A DNA stretch of 64,000 bases from UBA6398 sp963644855. GTDB lineage: Bacteria; Bacteroidota; Bacteroidia; Bacteroidales; Bacteroidaceae. The notes beneath the pieces were generated by a model, which saw only the letters and a program-made list of their open reading frames with translations, did not search any database and had not been told where the DNA came from. The DNA lies in NCBI GenBank assembly GCA_963644855.1, contig CAVIQL010000001.1, positions 1-64,000 of the forward strand. The letters are read 5' to 3'. The translations under genes and the position numbers were made by a program. This document shows, in pieces, positions 8,538-18,238 of the stretch; position 1 is the stretch's first letter; each line of letters opens with the position of its first letter.

Positions 8538-10066
8538 TGAAACGTGCATTGAAAAAAATACTGGCTTTGACATTGCCTTTACTGCTCGCCTCGTGCGGCG
8601 GAGGAAGTGTGCCTTCGCAATTTACCCAAACCAATGCCGAAGCAAAGATATATCCCGACTACAAAAACGTAGTTGTTCCCTCAAACATCGCACCTATGAA
8701 TTTTGTAATACAAGAGGGAGCGGAAAACTACGCCGTACGTTTGTCGGTAGGTGAAAAGCAACTTGATGCATTTGCCGGGGAAGATGGAAAAATCGAGTTC
8801 CCCGAAGAAGAATGGAGCAAACTGCTTGGCGCTGCCAAAGACGGAGAAATTTCTGTTGGGATATACGCAGAGAAAAAAGAAGGTTGGGTGAAATATCGCG
8901 ACTTTACGCTTGACGTTGCTCCAGAACCTATCGACGCTTATTTGAGCTACCGCTTAATTGAACCGGGATACGAGGTGTATCGCCAAGTAGGGCTTTACCA
9001 AAGAAACCTTACGAATTTTGATGTGCAGACAATTTATGAAAACAATCGCAGCTTTAACTCAAACGAAAATCATTGCGTAAATTGCCACAACTATCAGAAC
9101 TATTCGGCAAAAAACATGCTGTTTCATGTTCGCGGTATGCATGGCGGTACGGTTTTTGTGCGTAATGGCAAGCCCGAAAAGATGAATATGAAATGCGATT
9201 CCATATTGTCGTCAGCAGTTTATCCCTCCTGGCACCCAAAGAAACCTTGGGTTGTTTTTTCTTCAAACAAGACGGGGCAAACTTTTCATATTCTCGACAA
9301 ACAGAAAATAGAAGTGCTCGATTTGGCTTCAGACATTGTGTTTTATGATGCCGAACATAAAACGCTACGTAACGTATTGAAGACGCGCACCGACTTTGAA
9401 ACTTTTCCTTGTTGGGCGCCCGACGGCAAAACGCTTTATTATTGTGTAGCTCATGTGCCCGATTTGGTGAACGTTCCCGACTCAATGCTTACAATATATA
9501 TCCCGCAGCATTACAAAGAACTGCATTACAATATTATGAAGATGGATTTCGACGAGAATACAAAGACTTTCGGCGCGCCGCAACTTGTTATGGATTGCGC
9601 TTCGATAGGCAAGAGTGCATCGGTGCCGCGTGTGAGTCCCGACGGAAAGTATCTTCTTTTCACGCTTGGTGATTATGGTCAATTCCATATTTGGCATCGT
9701 TCTGCTGATCTCTATGTTAAGGATTTGCATACGGGAGAAGTGCGTGCGCTTAAGGCTTCGAATAGCGACAATACCGAGAGTTATCATACTTGGAGCTCAA
9801 ATGGTCGGTGGATTGTCTTTACTTCGCGTCGCGACGATGGTTCCTATACGCGTCTTTACGTTTCGTATTTCGACAAGAACGGCAAGGAACATAAGCCTTT
9901 CTTAATTCCGCAGCGCGATCCCGAGCAGAATATTCTTCTTATGAAGAGCTACAACGTTCCTGAATTGACACGCGATGCCGTAGGTGTGTCGGCGGCGGAT
10001 TTCAAGAAGACGATATACGGTAGTGAAGGCACGGCGGTGGGCTATGAACCGTCTCCGAAAAAATAG
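8537..10066 (+). CDS. Lipoprotein with a CxxCH motif and TolB/PD40-like beta-propeller repeats
   Basis: The signal peptide ends in a lipobox, LLLASC, with the lipidated Cys at residue 20. A single haem-c type motif C-V-N-C-H lies at 180-184, inside the segment SNENHCVNCHNYQNYS. The second half contains repeated WD40-like/PD40 strands: HPKKPWVVFSSNKTG, APDGKTLYYCVAH, SPDGKYLLFTLG and SSNGRWIVFTSRR, as in the TolB propeller. The function is unknown. It may be a surface or periplasmic propeller that binds one haem or a metal. It is coupled to the upstream membrane protein (1-base overlap) and followed 71 bases later by a secreted peptidase. The 509-aa length looks complete. Confidence 0.8.
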   Translation: MKRALKKILALTLPLLLASCGGGSVPSQFTQTNAEAKIYPDYKNVVVPSNIAPMNFVIQEGAENYAVRLSVGEKQLDAFAGEDGKIEFPEEEWSKLLGAAKDGEISVGIYAEKKEGWVKYRDFTLDVAPEPIDAYLSYRLIEPGYEVYRQVGLYQRNLTNFDVQTIYENNRSFNSNENHCVNCHNYQNYSAKNMLFHVRGMHGGTVFVRNGKPEKMNMKCDSILSSAVYPSWHPKKPWVVFSSNKTGQTFHILDKQKIEVLDLASDIVFYDAEHKTLRNVLKTRTDFETFPCWAPDGKTLYYCVAHVPDLVNVPDSMLTIYIPQHYKELHYNIMKMDFDENTKTFGAPQLVMDCASIGKSASVPRVSPDGKYLLFTLGDYGQFHIWHRSADLYVKDLHTGEVRALKASNSDNTESYHTWSSNGRWIVFTSRRDDGSYTRLYVSYFDKNGKEHKPFLIPQRDPEQNILLMKSYNVPELTRDAVGVSAADFKKTIYGSEGTAVGYEPSPKK

Positions 10067-10137
10067 AAATCGTCTTTGAAAGAATAAAAGCCGTACTTGA
10101 AATAATAGAAACATACAATATAATATATAGGCTCTAT

Positions 10138-11433
10138 ATGAAATTTTTGAAAATAGTAGTGGCAATGCTTGCATTGCTTCCCGTTTCGCTTTTGGCAAAT
10201 GATGACGTGCGTTTCTCTGATTGGTTTGAAAACCGCACGCTTCGCGTTGACTATACATTTGTCGGTGATAGTGCAAGGCAGGAACTTTCGCTCGACGAGT
10301 TGCTCTCTCTTCCAACTTGGGCTGGACGCCGGCATAATCTTGACAGTTTGAGTGTGGAAGGAAACGGACAAATCACGGTGAGAGACTCGCTTAGCGGGAA
10401 AACCATATACCGCACTTCGTTTTCTTCGCTCTTTCAGGAGTGGCAAACAACCGAGGAGGCTTCAAGGCTAAGGCGTTCGTTTGAAAACGTGTTTCTTCTC
10501 CCTATGCCACGACGCACTGTTGAAATCACGCTAACGCTTTTCGACACCCATCACAAGCCGCTTTCTACGCTTCGCCATATTGTAAATCCAAAGGATATCT
10601 TGATTCGTCAAATTGGCAACACCCCGGCAGCGGAAAGCAAGTATATATGGCGCGGCGGATCTCCCGACACGTGTATCGATGTTGCTATTGTGGCCGAAGG
10701 ATATACGGCTGCCGAAAAGGCGAAATTCTATAATAGAGCCGAAGTTGCGGCACAATCGTTGTTTGAAAACGAACCTTTCAAAAGCAGCAAGGCACATTTT
10801 AATATCATTGCCGTAGCTGCGGAGTCGCACGATAGCGGAGTGAGCATTCCGGGTAAGGGAATTTGGAAACAAACTGCGCTCGATTCTCATTTCGATACGT
10901 TTTATTCCGACCGATATCTCACTACGCTCCACCTGAAACGCCTTCACGATGTGTTGGCAGCCGTTCCCTACGAACATATTATCATTCTTGCCAATACAGA
11001 CAACTATGGCGGCGGGGGCATATTGAATTCCTATACGCTTACGGCGGCAGATCATGCGCTCTATAAGCCTGTGGTGGTGCACGAGTTCGGACATAGTTTT
11101 GGCGGACTTGCTGACGAATATTTCTATGACGACCAATATACCACAATGTATCCCTCCGACACCGAACCATGGGAACAAAATCTTACTACGCTTGTGGATT
11201 TCGATAGCAAATGGAAGGACATGATGCCCAAGAAAACTAAGATTCCCACGCCTGCAACCAACAAGGGAAACGACAGGTTTACTAAAATTGGAGTTTACGA
11301 GGGAGGTGGATACCAGAGTAGGGGAGTTTATCGTGCGTTCCAGGAATGTCGTATGAAAATCAACGAGGCTCCCGAGTTTTGCGCCGTATGTCGTAGGGCC
11401 TTGCAAAGAATGATAGATTTCTATACGCGGTAA
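10138..11433 (+). CDS. Secreted M64-family metallopeptidase (IgA-peptidase-like)
   Basis: The 431-aa protein starts with a signal peptide (MKFLKIVVAMLALLPVSLLA). An N-terminal beta domain, like the M64 N-domain, covers about residues 22-155. The catalytic M64 domain begins near PDTCIDVAIVAEGYT. The zinc site is HEFGH at residues 315-319, continued as HSFGGLADEY, which supplies the family's third ligand region. Known M64 members include the Clostridium ramosum IgA protease, but most have no known substrate, so IgA cleavage is not implied. It is the last gene of a three-gene envelope operon. It has no lipobox and no C-terminal sorting domain that I can see. Confidence 0.88.
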   Translation: MKFLKIVVAMLALLPVSLLANDDVRFSDWFENRTLRVDYTFVGDSARQELSLDELLSLPTWAGRRHNLDSLSVEGNGQITVRDSLSGKTIYRTSFSSLFQEWQTTEEASRLRRSFENVFLLPMPRRTVEITLTLFDTHHKPLSTLRHIVNPKDILIRQIGNTPAAESKYIWRGGSPDTCIDVAIVAEGYTAAEKAKFYNRAEVAAQSLFENEPFKSSKAHFNIIAVAAESHDSGVSIPGKGIWKQTALDSHFDTFYSDRYLTTLHLKRLHDVLAAVPYEHIIILANTDNYGGGGILNSYTLTAADHALYKPVVVHEFGHSFGGLADEYFYDDQYTTMYPSDTEPWEQNLTTLVDFDSKWKDMMPKKTKIPTPATNKGNDRFTKIGVYEGGGYQSRGVYRAFQECRMKINEAPEFCAVCRRALQRMIDFYTR

Positions 11434-11442
11434 CCGAAAAAA

Positions 11443-11640
11443 CAATGTCAGACATTATTTAAAAAATGTCTGACATTGTTTAAATAATATCCGACATTAT
11501 TTTTGCAATATCCTATATCGTTTTTTACGACATCCTATGTCGTAAAAATTCCATCGTACCTAATTTAAATTCCGCCTCATCTAATTTATAATAGATGAGG
11601 CGGAGTTTTCAACGATGTCGCATATCGTAAAAACAATATT
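11443..11640. repeat. Mosaic palindromic repeat, copy 3
   Basis: An inverted pair AATGTCAGACATT (11444-11456) and AATGTCTGACATT (11465-11477) is followed by a second tandem 21-bp unit and a tail. A TTTTTACGACAT / ATGTCGTAAAAA hairpin with a 3-nt loop comes next. Then the CCGCCTCATCTA (11572-11583) / TAGATGAGGCGG (11592-11603) perfect 12-bp dyad follows, and a further tail. It fills most of the 347-base convergent gap between the M64 gene and the fructokinase gene. Confidence 0.85.
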
Positions 11641-11721
11641 GCTAACCCTTTTTACAAGGTTTGAAACATTGGTTTGGAAAAGTCTTTTTGCAGCCGTAAA
11701 TTCCGTTTTGCAACAAAAAAA

Positions 11722-11752
11722 CTCCCCACAAACAACCATGGCTTGTGGGGAG
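11722..11752 (-). terminator. Rho-independent terminator of the fructan operon
   Basis: A perfect 10-bp GC-rich stem (CTCCCCACAA / TTGTGGGGAG) with an 11-nt loop lies 28 bases past the fructokinase stop. It is followed on the minus strand by a run of seven T. Confidence 0.9.
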
Positions 11753-11780
11753 CAACAAATCTTAAATACAGTAAGCTAAA

Positions 11781-12668
11781 TCAATGTGTTATCTCAGTAA
11801 TAAGTTGTTGGGGCAATTGCGGCATAGCTCCGTTTTGAGTGCAAACAAATGCGCTTACGTCAACCGCAAGTCTATGGGCTTTTTTCATAGAAATGCCAGC
11901 CAATAGCGCAGAACAGAATGTGCCCGTAAAAGAATCGCCTGCGCCCACCGTATCTGCCACTTCTACTTTGGGAGTATCGAGATACGACATTTCGCCATCG
12001 GCTTTGAACACATAGCTGCCCGTTGCGCCACACGTGAGTACGAGCATGTCGAGATTATAGTCGGCAATAATGGCGCGGCAACCTTCGGCAAACGTGTTGT
12101 GGGCGTAGCCAAACATTTTTGTAACGATTTCAAACTCTTCATCATTTATCTTCAATATATTGCAAAGGCGCAATGAGTTTTCTACAACCTCTTTTGTGTA
12201 GAAATTTCCTCGAAGATTGATGTCGAAAATACGTAAGCATTTTTCGGGCACCATACCTATGAATTTCAATATGCTTTGACGCGAAACCTCGGAACGCTGT
12301 GCGAGCGAACCCCAACAGACAGCGTCGCAGCGACGAGCCACATTTCCCATCTCGGGAGTGAACGGAATATTATCCCAAGCCGCTCCCTCCTTTATTATAT
12401 AAGTTGGCACACCGCGAGAGTCGAGTTCCACCGGCACAGTGCCCGTGGGAAACGGCACACGGGGGATTACAAATTCCAAACCATGGCTTTTGAGCGCGCT
12501 GAGAGTCTCTGTGCCGAGGTCGTCGGTGCCTACAGCGCTCACTGCCAACGCTTCGTTGCCAAACAATCCGGTGAAAAAAGCGAAGTTTGTCGTAGCACCG
12601 CCCAATTTCTTACCCTCGGGAAGCATATCCCAAAGCACTTCGCCCAATCCTACTATAACCTTTTTCAT
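11781..12668 (-). CDS. Fructokinase (PfkB family carbohydrate kinase)
   Basis: This 295-aa cytoplasmic kinase phosphorylates fructose (or a similar sugar) with ATP. The N-terminal GLGEVLWDMLPEG and GGATTNFAF segments form the sugar-binding site typical of bacterial fructokinases. The PfkB signature 2, DTVGAGDSF, at about residues 239-247 holds the catalytic Asp245. It is the last gene of a run GH32, MFS transporter, fructokinase, with 12 bases to the transporter. The context makes fructose the likely substrate: sugar released by the GH32 enzyme is imported and then trapped as fructose phosphate. Confidence 0.9.
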   Translation of the reverse strand: MKKVIVGLGEVLWDMLPEGKKLGGATTNFAFFTGLFGNEALAVSAVGTDDLGTETLSALKSHGLEFVIPRVPFPTGTVPVELDSRGVPTYIIKEGAAWDNIPFTPEMGNVARRCDAVCWGSLAQRSEVSRQSILKFIGMVPEKCLRIFDINLRGNFYTKEVVENSLRLCNILKINDEEFEIVTKMFGYAHNTFAEGCRAIIADYNLDMLVLTCGATGSYVFKADGEMSYLDTPKVEVADTVGAGDSFTGTFCSALLAGISMKKAHRLAVDVSAFVCTQNGAMPQLPQQLITEITH

Positions 12669-12680
12669 GTTGTGAAGCTT

Positions 12681-13832
12681 TCAGTTGTTGATACGTTTAA
12701 TATAGCTGAGTAAATAAACGGCTCCGATAGCCATAACTCCCACTGCGGCAGTTTGACCGGCGGCATCAGATGCAAAACCCATGAGAAGCGGAAACACAGT
12801 GCCGCCAAAAAGTCCCATAATCATAAGCCCGCTCACCTCGTTCTTCTTTTCGGGAACAGCGTTGAGGGCACGAGCAAAAATCATAGAGAACAAATTGGAG
12901 TCGCCATACCCAATTAACGCAATCGAAGCGTAAATAATTGTGCGGTCGTTGCCTATAATAAGTCCCGCAATGCCAATGGCGAGCAAAACACTGCTTATCA
13001 CGAAAAATGTGCGCGTCTTCATCACTCGCAAAAGAAATGAACCCGAGAGACAACCAAATGTACGGAAAATGAAATACAGACTTGTGGAAAATGCCGCCGC
13101 ATTTAGTGTCCACCCCAATCGCTCCATGAGAATTTTAGGTGCGGTGGTGTTGGTGCCGACATCAATTCCCACGTGGCACATAATGCCTATGAACGAAAGC
13201 AAAACTATCGGATTTTTCAAGAGAGCAATACTCTGCACAAAAGATGTGCTTCCGCTCACTCGCTCCTCCTTTATAGGAGCTGCGGCAAGCATTAAAGCCG
13301 CAAACACACCAACTATAAAGTATATCAAAAACAATACACGCCAACCGAGATTGAATGTAGGTATTGCCGAAACAGCTCCCCAAAGAGCAAGATATGGTGC
13401 GAGAAACGACGCAATGGCTTTTACAAATTGCCCAAAGGTAAGTGTCGACGCCAGATTTCCTCCGTTTATCACCTGAGTTACGAGTGGGTTGAGCGATGTC
13501 TGCATCAAAGCATTTCCAATGCCCAATAGCGAAAACGACAAAAGCATTACGACAAACGATTCGCCCAACATCGGCATTACAAGCGAAACAATAGTTACAC
13601 CAAGAGAGAGAAGCACCGTGCGCTTACGCCCTATGCGATTCATTAGTACGCTTGTTGGTATGCTGAATATCAAGAACCAGAAAAACACAAGCGACGGAAA
13701 TATATTGGCAACGCTGTCGGAAAGTCCGAGATCCTCTTTCACATAGTTTGAAGCTATTCCCACGAGGTCGACAAACCCCATGGCGAAAAAGCAGAGCATC
13801 ACCGGAAGTAGAAGAATGCGGTTGGATTTCAT
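12681..13832 (-). CDS. MFS sugar transporter (fructose import, inferred)
   Basis: This is a 383-aa inner-membrane protein with about 12 hydrophobic segments of the major facilitator superfamily, in the FucP/glucose-galactose-like group by general shape. The loop after TM2 carries the MFS pattern as MNRIGRKRTVLLS. It starts one base after the GH32 stop and ends 12 bases before fructokinase, so all three are surely one transcript. In Bacteroides fructan loci an inner-membrane monosaccharide permease sits in the same position between GH32 and fructokinase genes, which supports fructose as cargo. Direct specificity residues are not recognised. Confidence 0.87.
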   Translation of the reverse strand: MKSNRILLLPVMLCFFAMGFVDLVGIASNYVKEDLGLSDSVANIFPSLVFFWFLIFSIPTSVLMNRIGRKRTVLLSLGVTIVSLVMPMLGESFVVMLLSFSLLGIGNALMQTSLNPLVTQVINGGNLASTLTFGQFVKAIASFLAPYLALWGAVSAIPTFNLGWRVLFLIYFIVGVFAALMLAAAPIKEERVSGSTSFVQSIALLKNPIVLLSFIGIMCHVGIDVGTNTTAPKILMERLGWTLNAAAFSTSLYFIFRTFGCLSGSFLLRVMKTRTFFVISSVLLAIGIAGLIIGNDRTIIYASIALIGYGDSNLFSMIFARALNAVPEKKNEVSGLMIMGLFGGTVFPLLMGFASDAAGQTAAVGVMAIGAVYLLSYIKRINN

Positions 13833-13833
13833 T

Positions 13834-15723
13834 TCAAAGGGCTATTTTGTGAAGTTTTACGTTGGAAAATTGCGAAGCTCCGCCTTGGGTGTAAAGTTTT
13901 ATGTTGTTGTAAGGCTGAGTTGGGAAAACAAGATTTGTCATAGCAATTCTTCCGCCATCGATAAACATTTCAATAGAACATTTGTCTACGAAAATATCAA
14001 CGTGATAAGTTTTCCCTTCGCAAAGATTAAGCGGAGCCCATGTGCCAAGCGCGAAATCGTTTTTGTAGTTCACGGAATTGGCTTGGCGTGCCGGCATTTT
14101 AATTTCGCGATGTTCGTGAACGTCGGTTTTTTGTTCTATTTCGTGGATTGAAGCATAGTTTCCAAAATCAGTGATACCGCTTTGTGTGCGATCCATAATC
14201 ACTTTGCCTGCTTTCATATCAAAATAGATAATAGTTTTCTCGCCTTTGTCGTTGTTTAGTTCCAGTCCGGTAATTTTTCCTTTTGCGGGAGTTATGTCGG
14301 CTTCGAGTTCGTAGGCGCTATTATATTCGGCGGCGATGTTTTTGAGTACTTTTTCGCCATTTACATTTACGTCCGGAATATTTTTAGTGTTCTTGCGCAG
14401 ATTTTTCACTTCGGGAACTACGTCGGCCGATACGTAATAGTGTTTGTTTTTTGTGTACAGTTTGAGTTCGCGAGGTAGTCCGTTGGCGCCGCGATATTGC
14501 TTTATGGGCGTAATGTTTGCGTATTGCCAATTGCTCATCCAGGGAAGTGCAATTGTGCGATTGCCTGTGTTGCTGAAACAAACGGTTGCATAATGATCTT
14601 TGCCGTAGTCTAACCATTTTGCTTTGTATGGATCGTCGAGCACTTTAAAGTTCTTGCCGTCGAAGTCTCCCACGAAATATTCCGTTGCACTGCCGCCGAA
14701 CATACAGCCCGGGTTAATGTTCATAATCATCACGTACTTCTTGTTGTTTTCATCGCCGTTTACAGGAAGTTGTACGAAGTCGGGGCATTCATATTGGCTT
14801 GGCTGTGCACCGTAACCTTTTCCGAATCCGCTAACAAACTCCCATTTTTTCAGGTTGTCTGATTTGTAGAAACGCATTTCCTTATCTGCCGAAACTATCA
14901 TATACCAACAATTGGCGGGAGCATACCAAAAAACTTTGGGGTCGCGAAAATCTTTTAGTCCGTCAAAGGGACGCAACACTGGATTGCCTTCATATTTTGT
15001 AAATGTACGACCATTGTCGGTGCTATAAGCCATACATTGTATTTGTCCGTTCTTATCGCTTGCCGAGGTATAGAGGGCGATTATGGCATTTGCGCCATAG
15101 CCTGCCGTATTGTTTTTGTCAACTACCGAAGAGCCCGAGAAGATGTGCCCAAGTGTGTCGCGAGCGATGGCGGGTTGGAGTTCTGTCCAATGTGTGAGGT
15201 CTTTGCTCACAGCGTGTCCCCAATGCATGTTTCCCCAAATGCTGCCGTAGGGATTGTGTTGGAAATAGAGGTGATATTCTCCGTCTTTGTATACCATACC
15301 ATTGGCATCGTTCATCCAACCATACGACGGTGTGTGATGGTAAAGGGGACGATAGTAATCGGTATTAACTACATTCCAATTGTTGGTTAGAGCCATTTGC
15401 CCGTCTTTCAAAGCAAGTGCTTCTGATTTGAGACCAAGTATTTTTACTACGGCTTTGCTTTTGTTTCCGAGAGCAAATGGAACGTAATAGTCTGTCTTCT
15501 TGTTTGCCAAACGTATGTCCATCCACGTATCATCTGCGTGTTGGGTGTCGAGCAAAACCTTTGCTTCGTCTGCCTTTTCTTCTATCGGCAGTAGCAGATA
15601 TTTTGTGGGTTGGTCGATGCTTATTATAGTGGTGTCGCCATTGTGAGCGATGTTCATTGTTTGCGCCATGCTTGCTGCCGAAACCGATGCAAATGCTATG
15701 GCAAGTATTTTTTGAAGTTTCAT
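13834..15723 (-). CDS. Glycoside hydrolase family 32 enzyme (fructan/sucrose hydrolase)
   Basis: The 629-aa protein carries a signal peptide (MKLQKILAIAFASVSAASMAQ) without a lipobox, so it is probably periplasmic. Residues about 22-120 form an N-terminal beta domain found in several Bacteroidales GH32 enzymes. The five-bladed propeller then starts with GWMNDANG, where Asp139 is the nucleophile. The transition-state residue lies in FRDP (Asp261), and the acid/base Glu312 in ECPDF. A C-terminal beta-sandwich follows from about residue 470. GH32 members cut sucrose, inulin or levan; which of these applies here cannot be read from sequence. The first motif has Ala instead of the usual Pro (NDANG for NDPNG), a tolerated variant. 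Confidence 0.93.
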   Translation of the reverse strand: MKLQKILAIAFASVSAASMAQTMNIAHNGDTTIISIDQPTKYLLLPIEEKADEAKVLLDTQHADDTWMDIRLANKKTDYYVPFALGNKSKAVVKILGLKSEALALKDGQMALTNNWNVVNTDYYRPLYHHTPSYGWMNDANGMVYKDGEYHLYFQHNPYGSIWGNMHWGHAVSKDLTHWTELQPAIARDTLGHIFSGSSVVDKNNTAGYGANAIIALYTSASDKNGQIQCMAYSTDNGRTFTKYEGNPVLRPFDGLKDFRDPKVFWYAPANCWYMIVSADKEMRFYKSDNLKKWEFVSGFGKGYGAQPSQYECPDFVQLPVNGDENNKKYVMIMNINPGCMFGGSATEYFVGDFDGKNFKVLDDPYKAKWLDYGKDHYATVCFSNTGNRTIALPWMSNWQYANITPIKQYRGANGLPRELKLYTKNKHYYVSADVVPEVKNLRKNTKNIPDVNVNGEKVLKNIAAEYNSAYELEADITPAKGKITGLELNNDKGEKTIIYFDMKAGKVIMDRTQSGITDFGNYASIHEIEQKTDVHEHREIKMPARQANSVNYKNDFALGTWAPLNLCEGKTYHVDIFVDKCSIEMFIDGGRIAMTNLVFPTQPYNNIKLYTQGGASQFSNVKLHKIAL

Positions 15724-15764
15724 GTTATTTGTTTTTAGAAGTTATTCGTATTTCGTTTTTTGTC

Positions 15765-15882
15765 TAAACCGTATGTTTTTTACGATATGCGATTTCGTGA
15801 AAACAATAATGGGTATTTTTTAAAAAAGGTCTGATATTGTTTGAAAAAGATGCCTTATTATTTTACGCTTTGCATGTTCCAT
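15765..15882. repeat. Mosaic palindromic repeat, copy 4
   Basis: An inverted tail (GTATGTTTTTTACGATATGCG), a degenerate inverted unit, one 21-bp unit with a GGTCTGATATTG core and the AAGATGCCTTATTATTTTACG module lie in the 200-base gap between the receptor and GH32 genes. These genes run in the same direction. No TAnnTTTG box for GH32 was found in the gap, so this may be the only copy inside an operon. Confidence 0.7.
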
Positions 15883-15923
15883 AAAAACAACGACTTATGA
15901 AAGACATGTTTTATACCATTTCC

Positions 15924-18221
15924 TTAGAATTTGAGCGAGGCTGAAAATTCCACTGTGAAGGGACGTAGATACGAGCCGGTCATTAGTTTGTTCTTTATGT
16001 CTTTTGCCTCGTCTTTTGTAATGAGTTCCGCGCCCGAGATGCTACCTTTCGCACCTGTTTGGTTGAGGAAGTTTACCACAGAGCAGCCAAGCGAAAGTTT
16101 TTTGTTGGCTTGCCATGTTACACCGCCGAATGTTTCCCAATGACCATTGAAATAGTATGCCTCATTAATGTTTGCATATGTTTTGCTGAAGTAGCGGAAC
16201 GAAGCCCAAACCTTCAAATCTTTCGTAATCATATAGCTCGGGTCGATTTCAATGAGCACCTGCGGAATTTCGGCAACAATGTTTCCGGTAGCATTGATTT
16301 TCCCTACATATCCATCGTTGAATGTGATGCTCGTTTCGTATTTCTTGTACGTAGGCTTCTGGTATGTAAAGAGGAAATGCATGTTGAAACCCTTGAAAAG
16401 GTTTGCCACCACGTCGGTAGTCCACCCTATGGTTTTTATGTCGTATGTGAGCGGCGCAGCTTTGATTTCATTGTCGTGCTGAAGGTTCAGCGTGGAATTA
16501 TTGTTTGTTTTTGAGATATACGAGATGAGAGATGTGAGGCTCAACCATGAGTTGTTGTAATAAATACCAGCGCGACCGAGCGGAACAGATATCTTTCCAA
16601 CGTTCGGAAGAGTGGCTGGAGCAAAAGCTTCAAACTTTGGGTGCTGCACGATATAGGTAAAATCGCCCGTTAAACCGAAATTATTTGTCATCTTATAGGT
16701 TGCGGCAAGACTAAGGTCGTAGTTACACCAATTGTAGTCGAGTTTTGTGGGAGCGATAACCGTTCCGTCGGCAGCAGTAGCGCCTATATAATAATCAGCA
16801 AAGCGGTTTACGTATTCTCCGGCGGCATTTTTTACTGCGGCATTTTTTCCCGAGAGTTTTTGCCACTCTATGCGTCCGCCATAATAGAGATTGAGTTTCG
16901 GAGTAACGTCCCAATCGTGGGTAACATAGAGCGCAAGTTTATTTTCTGTGCCTTTGTAGTATTCCGAAGCGTTTTTGTTGAAATCATAAAAGTAATCGCT
17001 TCGTTTTGCATTGTCCCAAACTCTCACAGCATAGCTTCCGTCCGACGGCACACTCTGATCATACATCGAAGTGTTTGAAGCATAATCTATATGATAGTTC
17101 CATTCGTTTACACCAAGGCGCAACATTGAATTTCTGAAAGATTTCTTTAATTCAGAAGTAAGCATGAATTGGTCGATAGTGCCGGCATTCAGGCACGACA
17201 TGCGTTGCTGCACATATTGTCCGGTATAGTTTTTGGTTTGTCCGTCGATATCGCGAAAAACAAACTGATGTGTTTCGGTTTCGTTCTTGAGGTCGTAGAG
17301 TTTCATAGGAGTTTGGTAAACGCAAGCTCCGCGCGCGTGATCGTATTTCCCTATCACGTCCCATTCAAGTCCGTTCCATTTATATTTGTTCATCAAAGTT
17401 ATTTCGTTTTGCCTGTTTTCCACGGCGTCGTACAAACTTTTTTGTTTCAGTTCGCCAGTGCGCATGTCGCGATAGGTGATGTTTCCGTCGGTAGGCAGGT
17501 ATGATGTTGTGCCAAGTTTGAATTTCCCGAATTCTTTCACACTTCCGTCGCCCACATATATGAATGGTGCGCTTTGTGTGGCATACATATAGCTTGGGTG
17601 GCTGTTAGAGTAATTGTATATTGCGGTAACTTCGCCGCGTCCCTCGTTGTATTTGTGGGTTATTGCGGCTTTGTAGATTTGTGTGCGGTCTTGATAGTTC
17701 GAAGATTTGATTTTGAATGTTCCGGGGTCGAAATCCTGGTACATGCTGCCGCTATAAAACCAATTTTCGGCAAACGAACCGTTGGCGTTGAGCGATACTT
17801 CCTGCATGCCAAAGTGGTTTGTTTTATAGTTGAGCGTTCCCTGAAATCCTTTTTCGCCAAGTTGTGTAAAAGAGTTCACTGCGTAGCCAATGTTGCCTGT
17901 AGTGATGGCTGTTTCGGATATTTTCAGAAGTCCCACATGGCTTAGGCTGGCATCTGAGCGCCACATGCTGTTAACGGTGTGGGGATTGGTTGCAAATGTT
18001 ATGGGAATTCCGTTTTCCAATACATTAACATCGGCCGAAGGAAGTCCGATTTGAATTTCGCGAGGACCATTTGCGCTCGAAGCATTGAGCATTACGTTGC
18101 GGTTGCCTTCTTCTTTTGAATCGCTTTTCTTTGTCTCCTGTGCAAATGTTGTGGAGCTTGCGAGAGCGATACACGCCAGTAGGGCGGCTTTTAGGAATGT
18201 TTTATTTTCCATGATATTCAT
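15924..18221 (-). CDS. TonB-dependent receptor-like outer membrane protein
   Basis: This 765-aa protein has a signal peptide (ending ASSTTFAQ) and then a long region of alternating aromatic/polar strands ending in F (VEFSASLKF), as in a 22-stranded TonB-dependent barrel. The plug appears short. Only about 100 residues (SADVNVLENGIPITF through KISETAITTGNIGYAVNSF) precede the first barrel strands, and no CarboxypepD-regulatory domain or clear TonB box is seen. No SusD-type lipoprotein gene is next to it. The position between a sugar-sensing regulator and GH32 suggests uptake of sucrose or fructo-oligosaccharides. A second start at the fourth codon is possible. Assignment as a TonB-dependent receptor is good; substrate is inferred. 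Confidence 0.83.
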   Translation of the reverse strand: MNIMENKTFLKAALLACIALASSTTFAQETKKSDSKEEGNRNVMLNASSANGPREIQIGLPSADVNVLENGIPITFATNPHTVNSMWRSDASLSHVGLLKISETAITTGNIGYAVNSFTQLGEKGFQGTLNYKTNHFGMQEVSLNANGSFAENWFYSGSMYQDFDPGTFKIKSSNYQDRTQIYKAAITHKYNEGRGEVTAIYNYSNSHPSYMYATQSAPFIYVGDGSVKEFGKFKLGTTSYLPTDGNITYRDMRTGELKQKSLYDAVENRQNEITLMNKYKWNGLEWDVIGKYDHARGACVYQTPMKLYDLKNETETHQFVFRDIDGQTKNYTGQYVQQRMSCLNAGTIDQFMLTSELKKSFRNSMLRLGVNEWNYHIDYASNTSMYDQSVPSDGSYAVRVWDNAKRSDYFYDFNKNASEYYKGTENKLALYVTHDWDVTPKLNLYYGGRIEWQKLSGKNAAVKNAAGEYVNRFADYYIGATAADGTVIAPTKLDYNWCNYDLSLAATYKMTNNFGLTGDFTYIVQHPKFEAFAPATLPNVGKISVPLGRAGIYYNNSWLSLTSLISYISKTNNNSTLNLQHDNEIKAAPLTYDIKTIGWTTDVVANLFKGFNMHFLFTYQKPTYKKYETSITFNDGYVGKINATGNIVAEIPQVLIEIDPSYMITKDLKVWASFRYFSKTYANINEAYYFNGHWETFGGVTWQANKKLSLGCSVVNFLNQTGAKGSISGAELITKDEAKDIKNKLMTGSYLRPFTVEFSASLKF

Positions 18222-18238
18222 ATTGTTTGTTGATGCTG

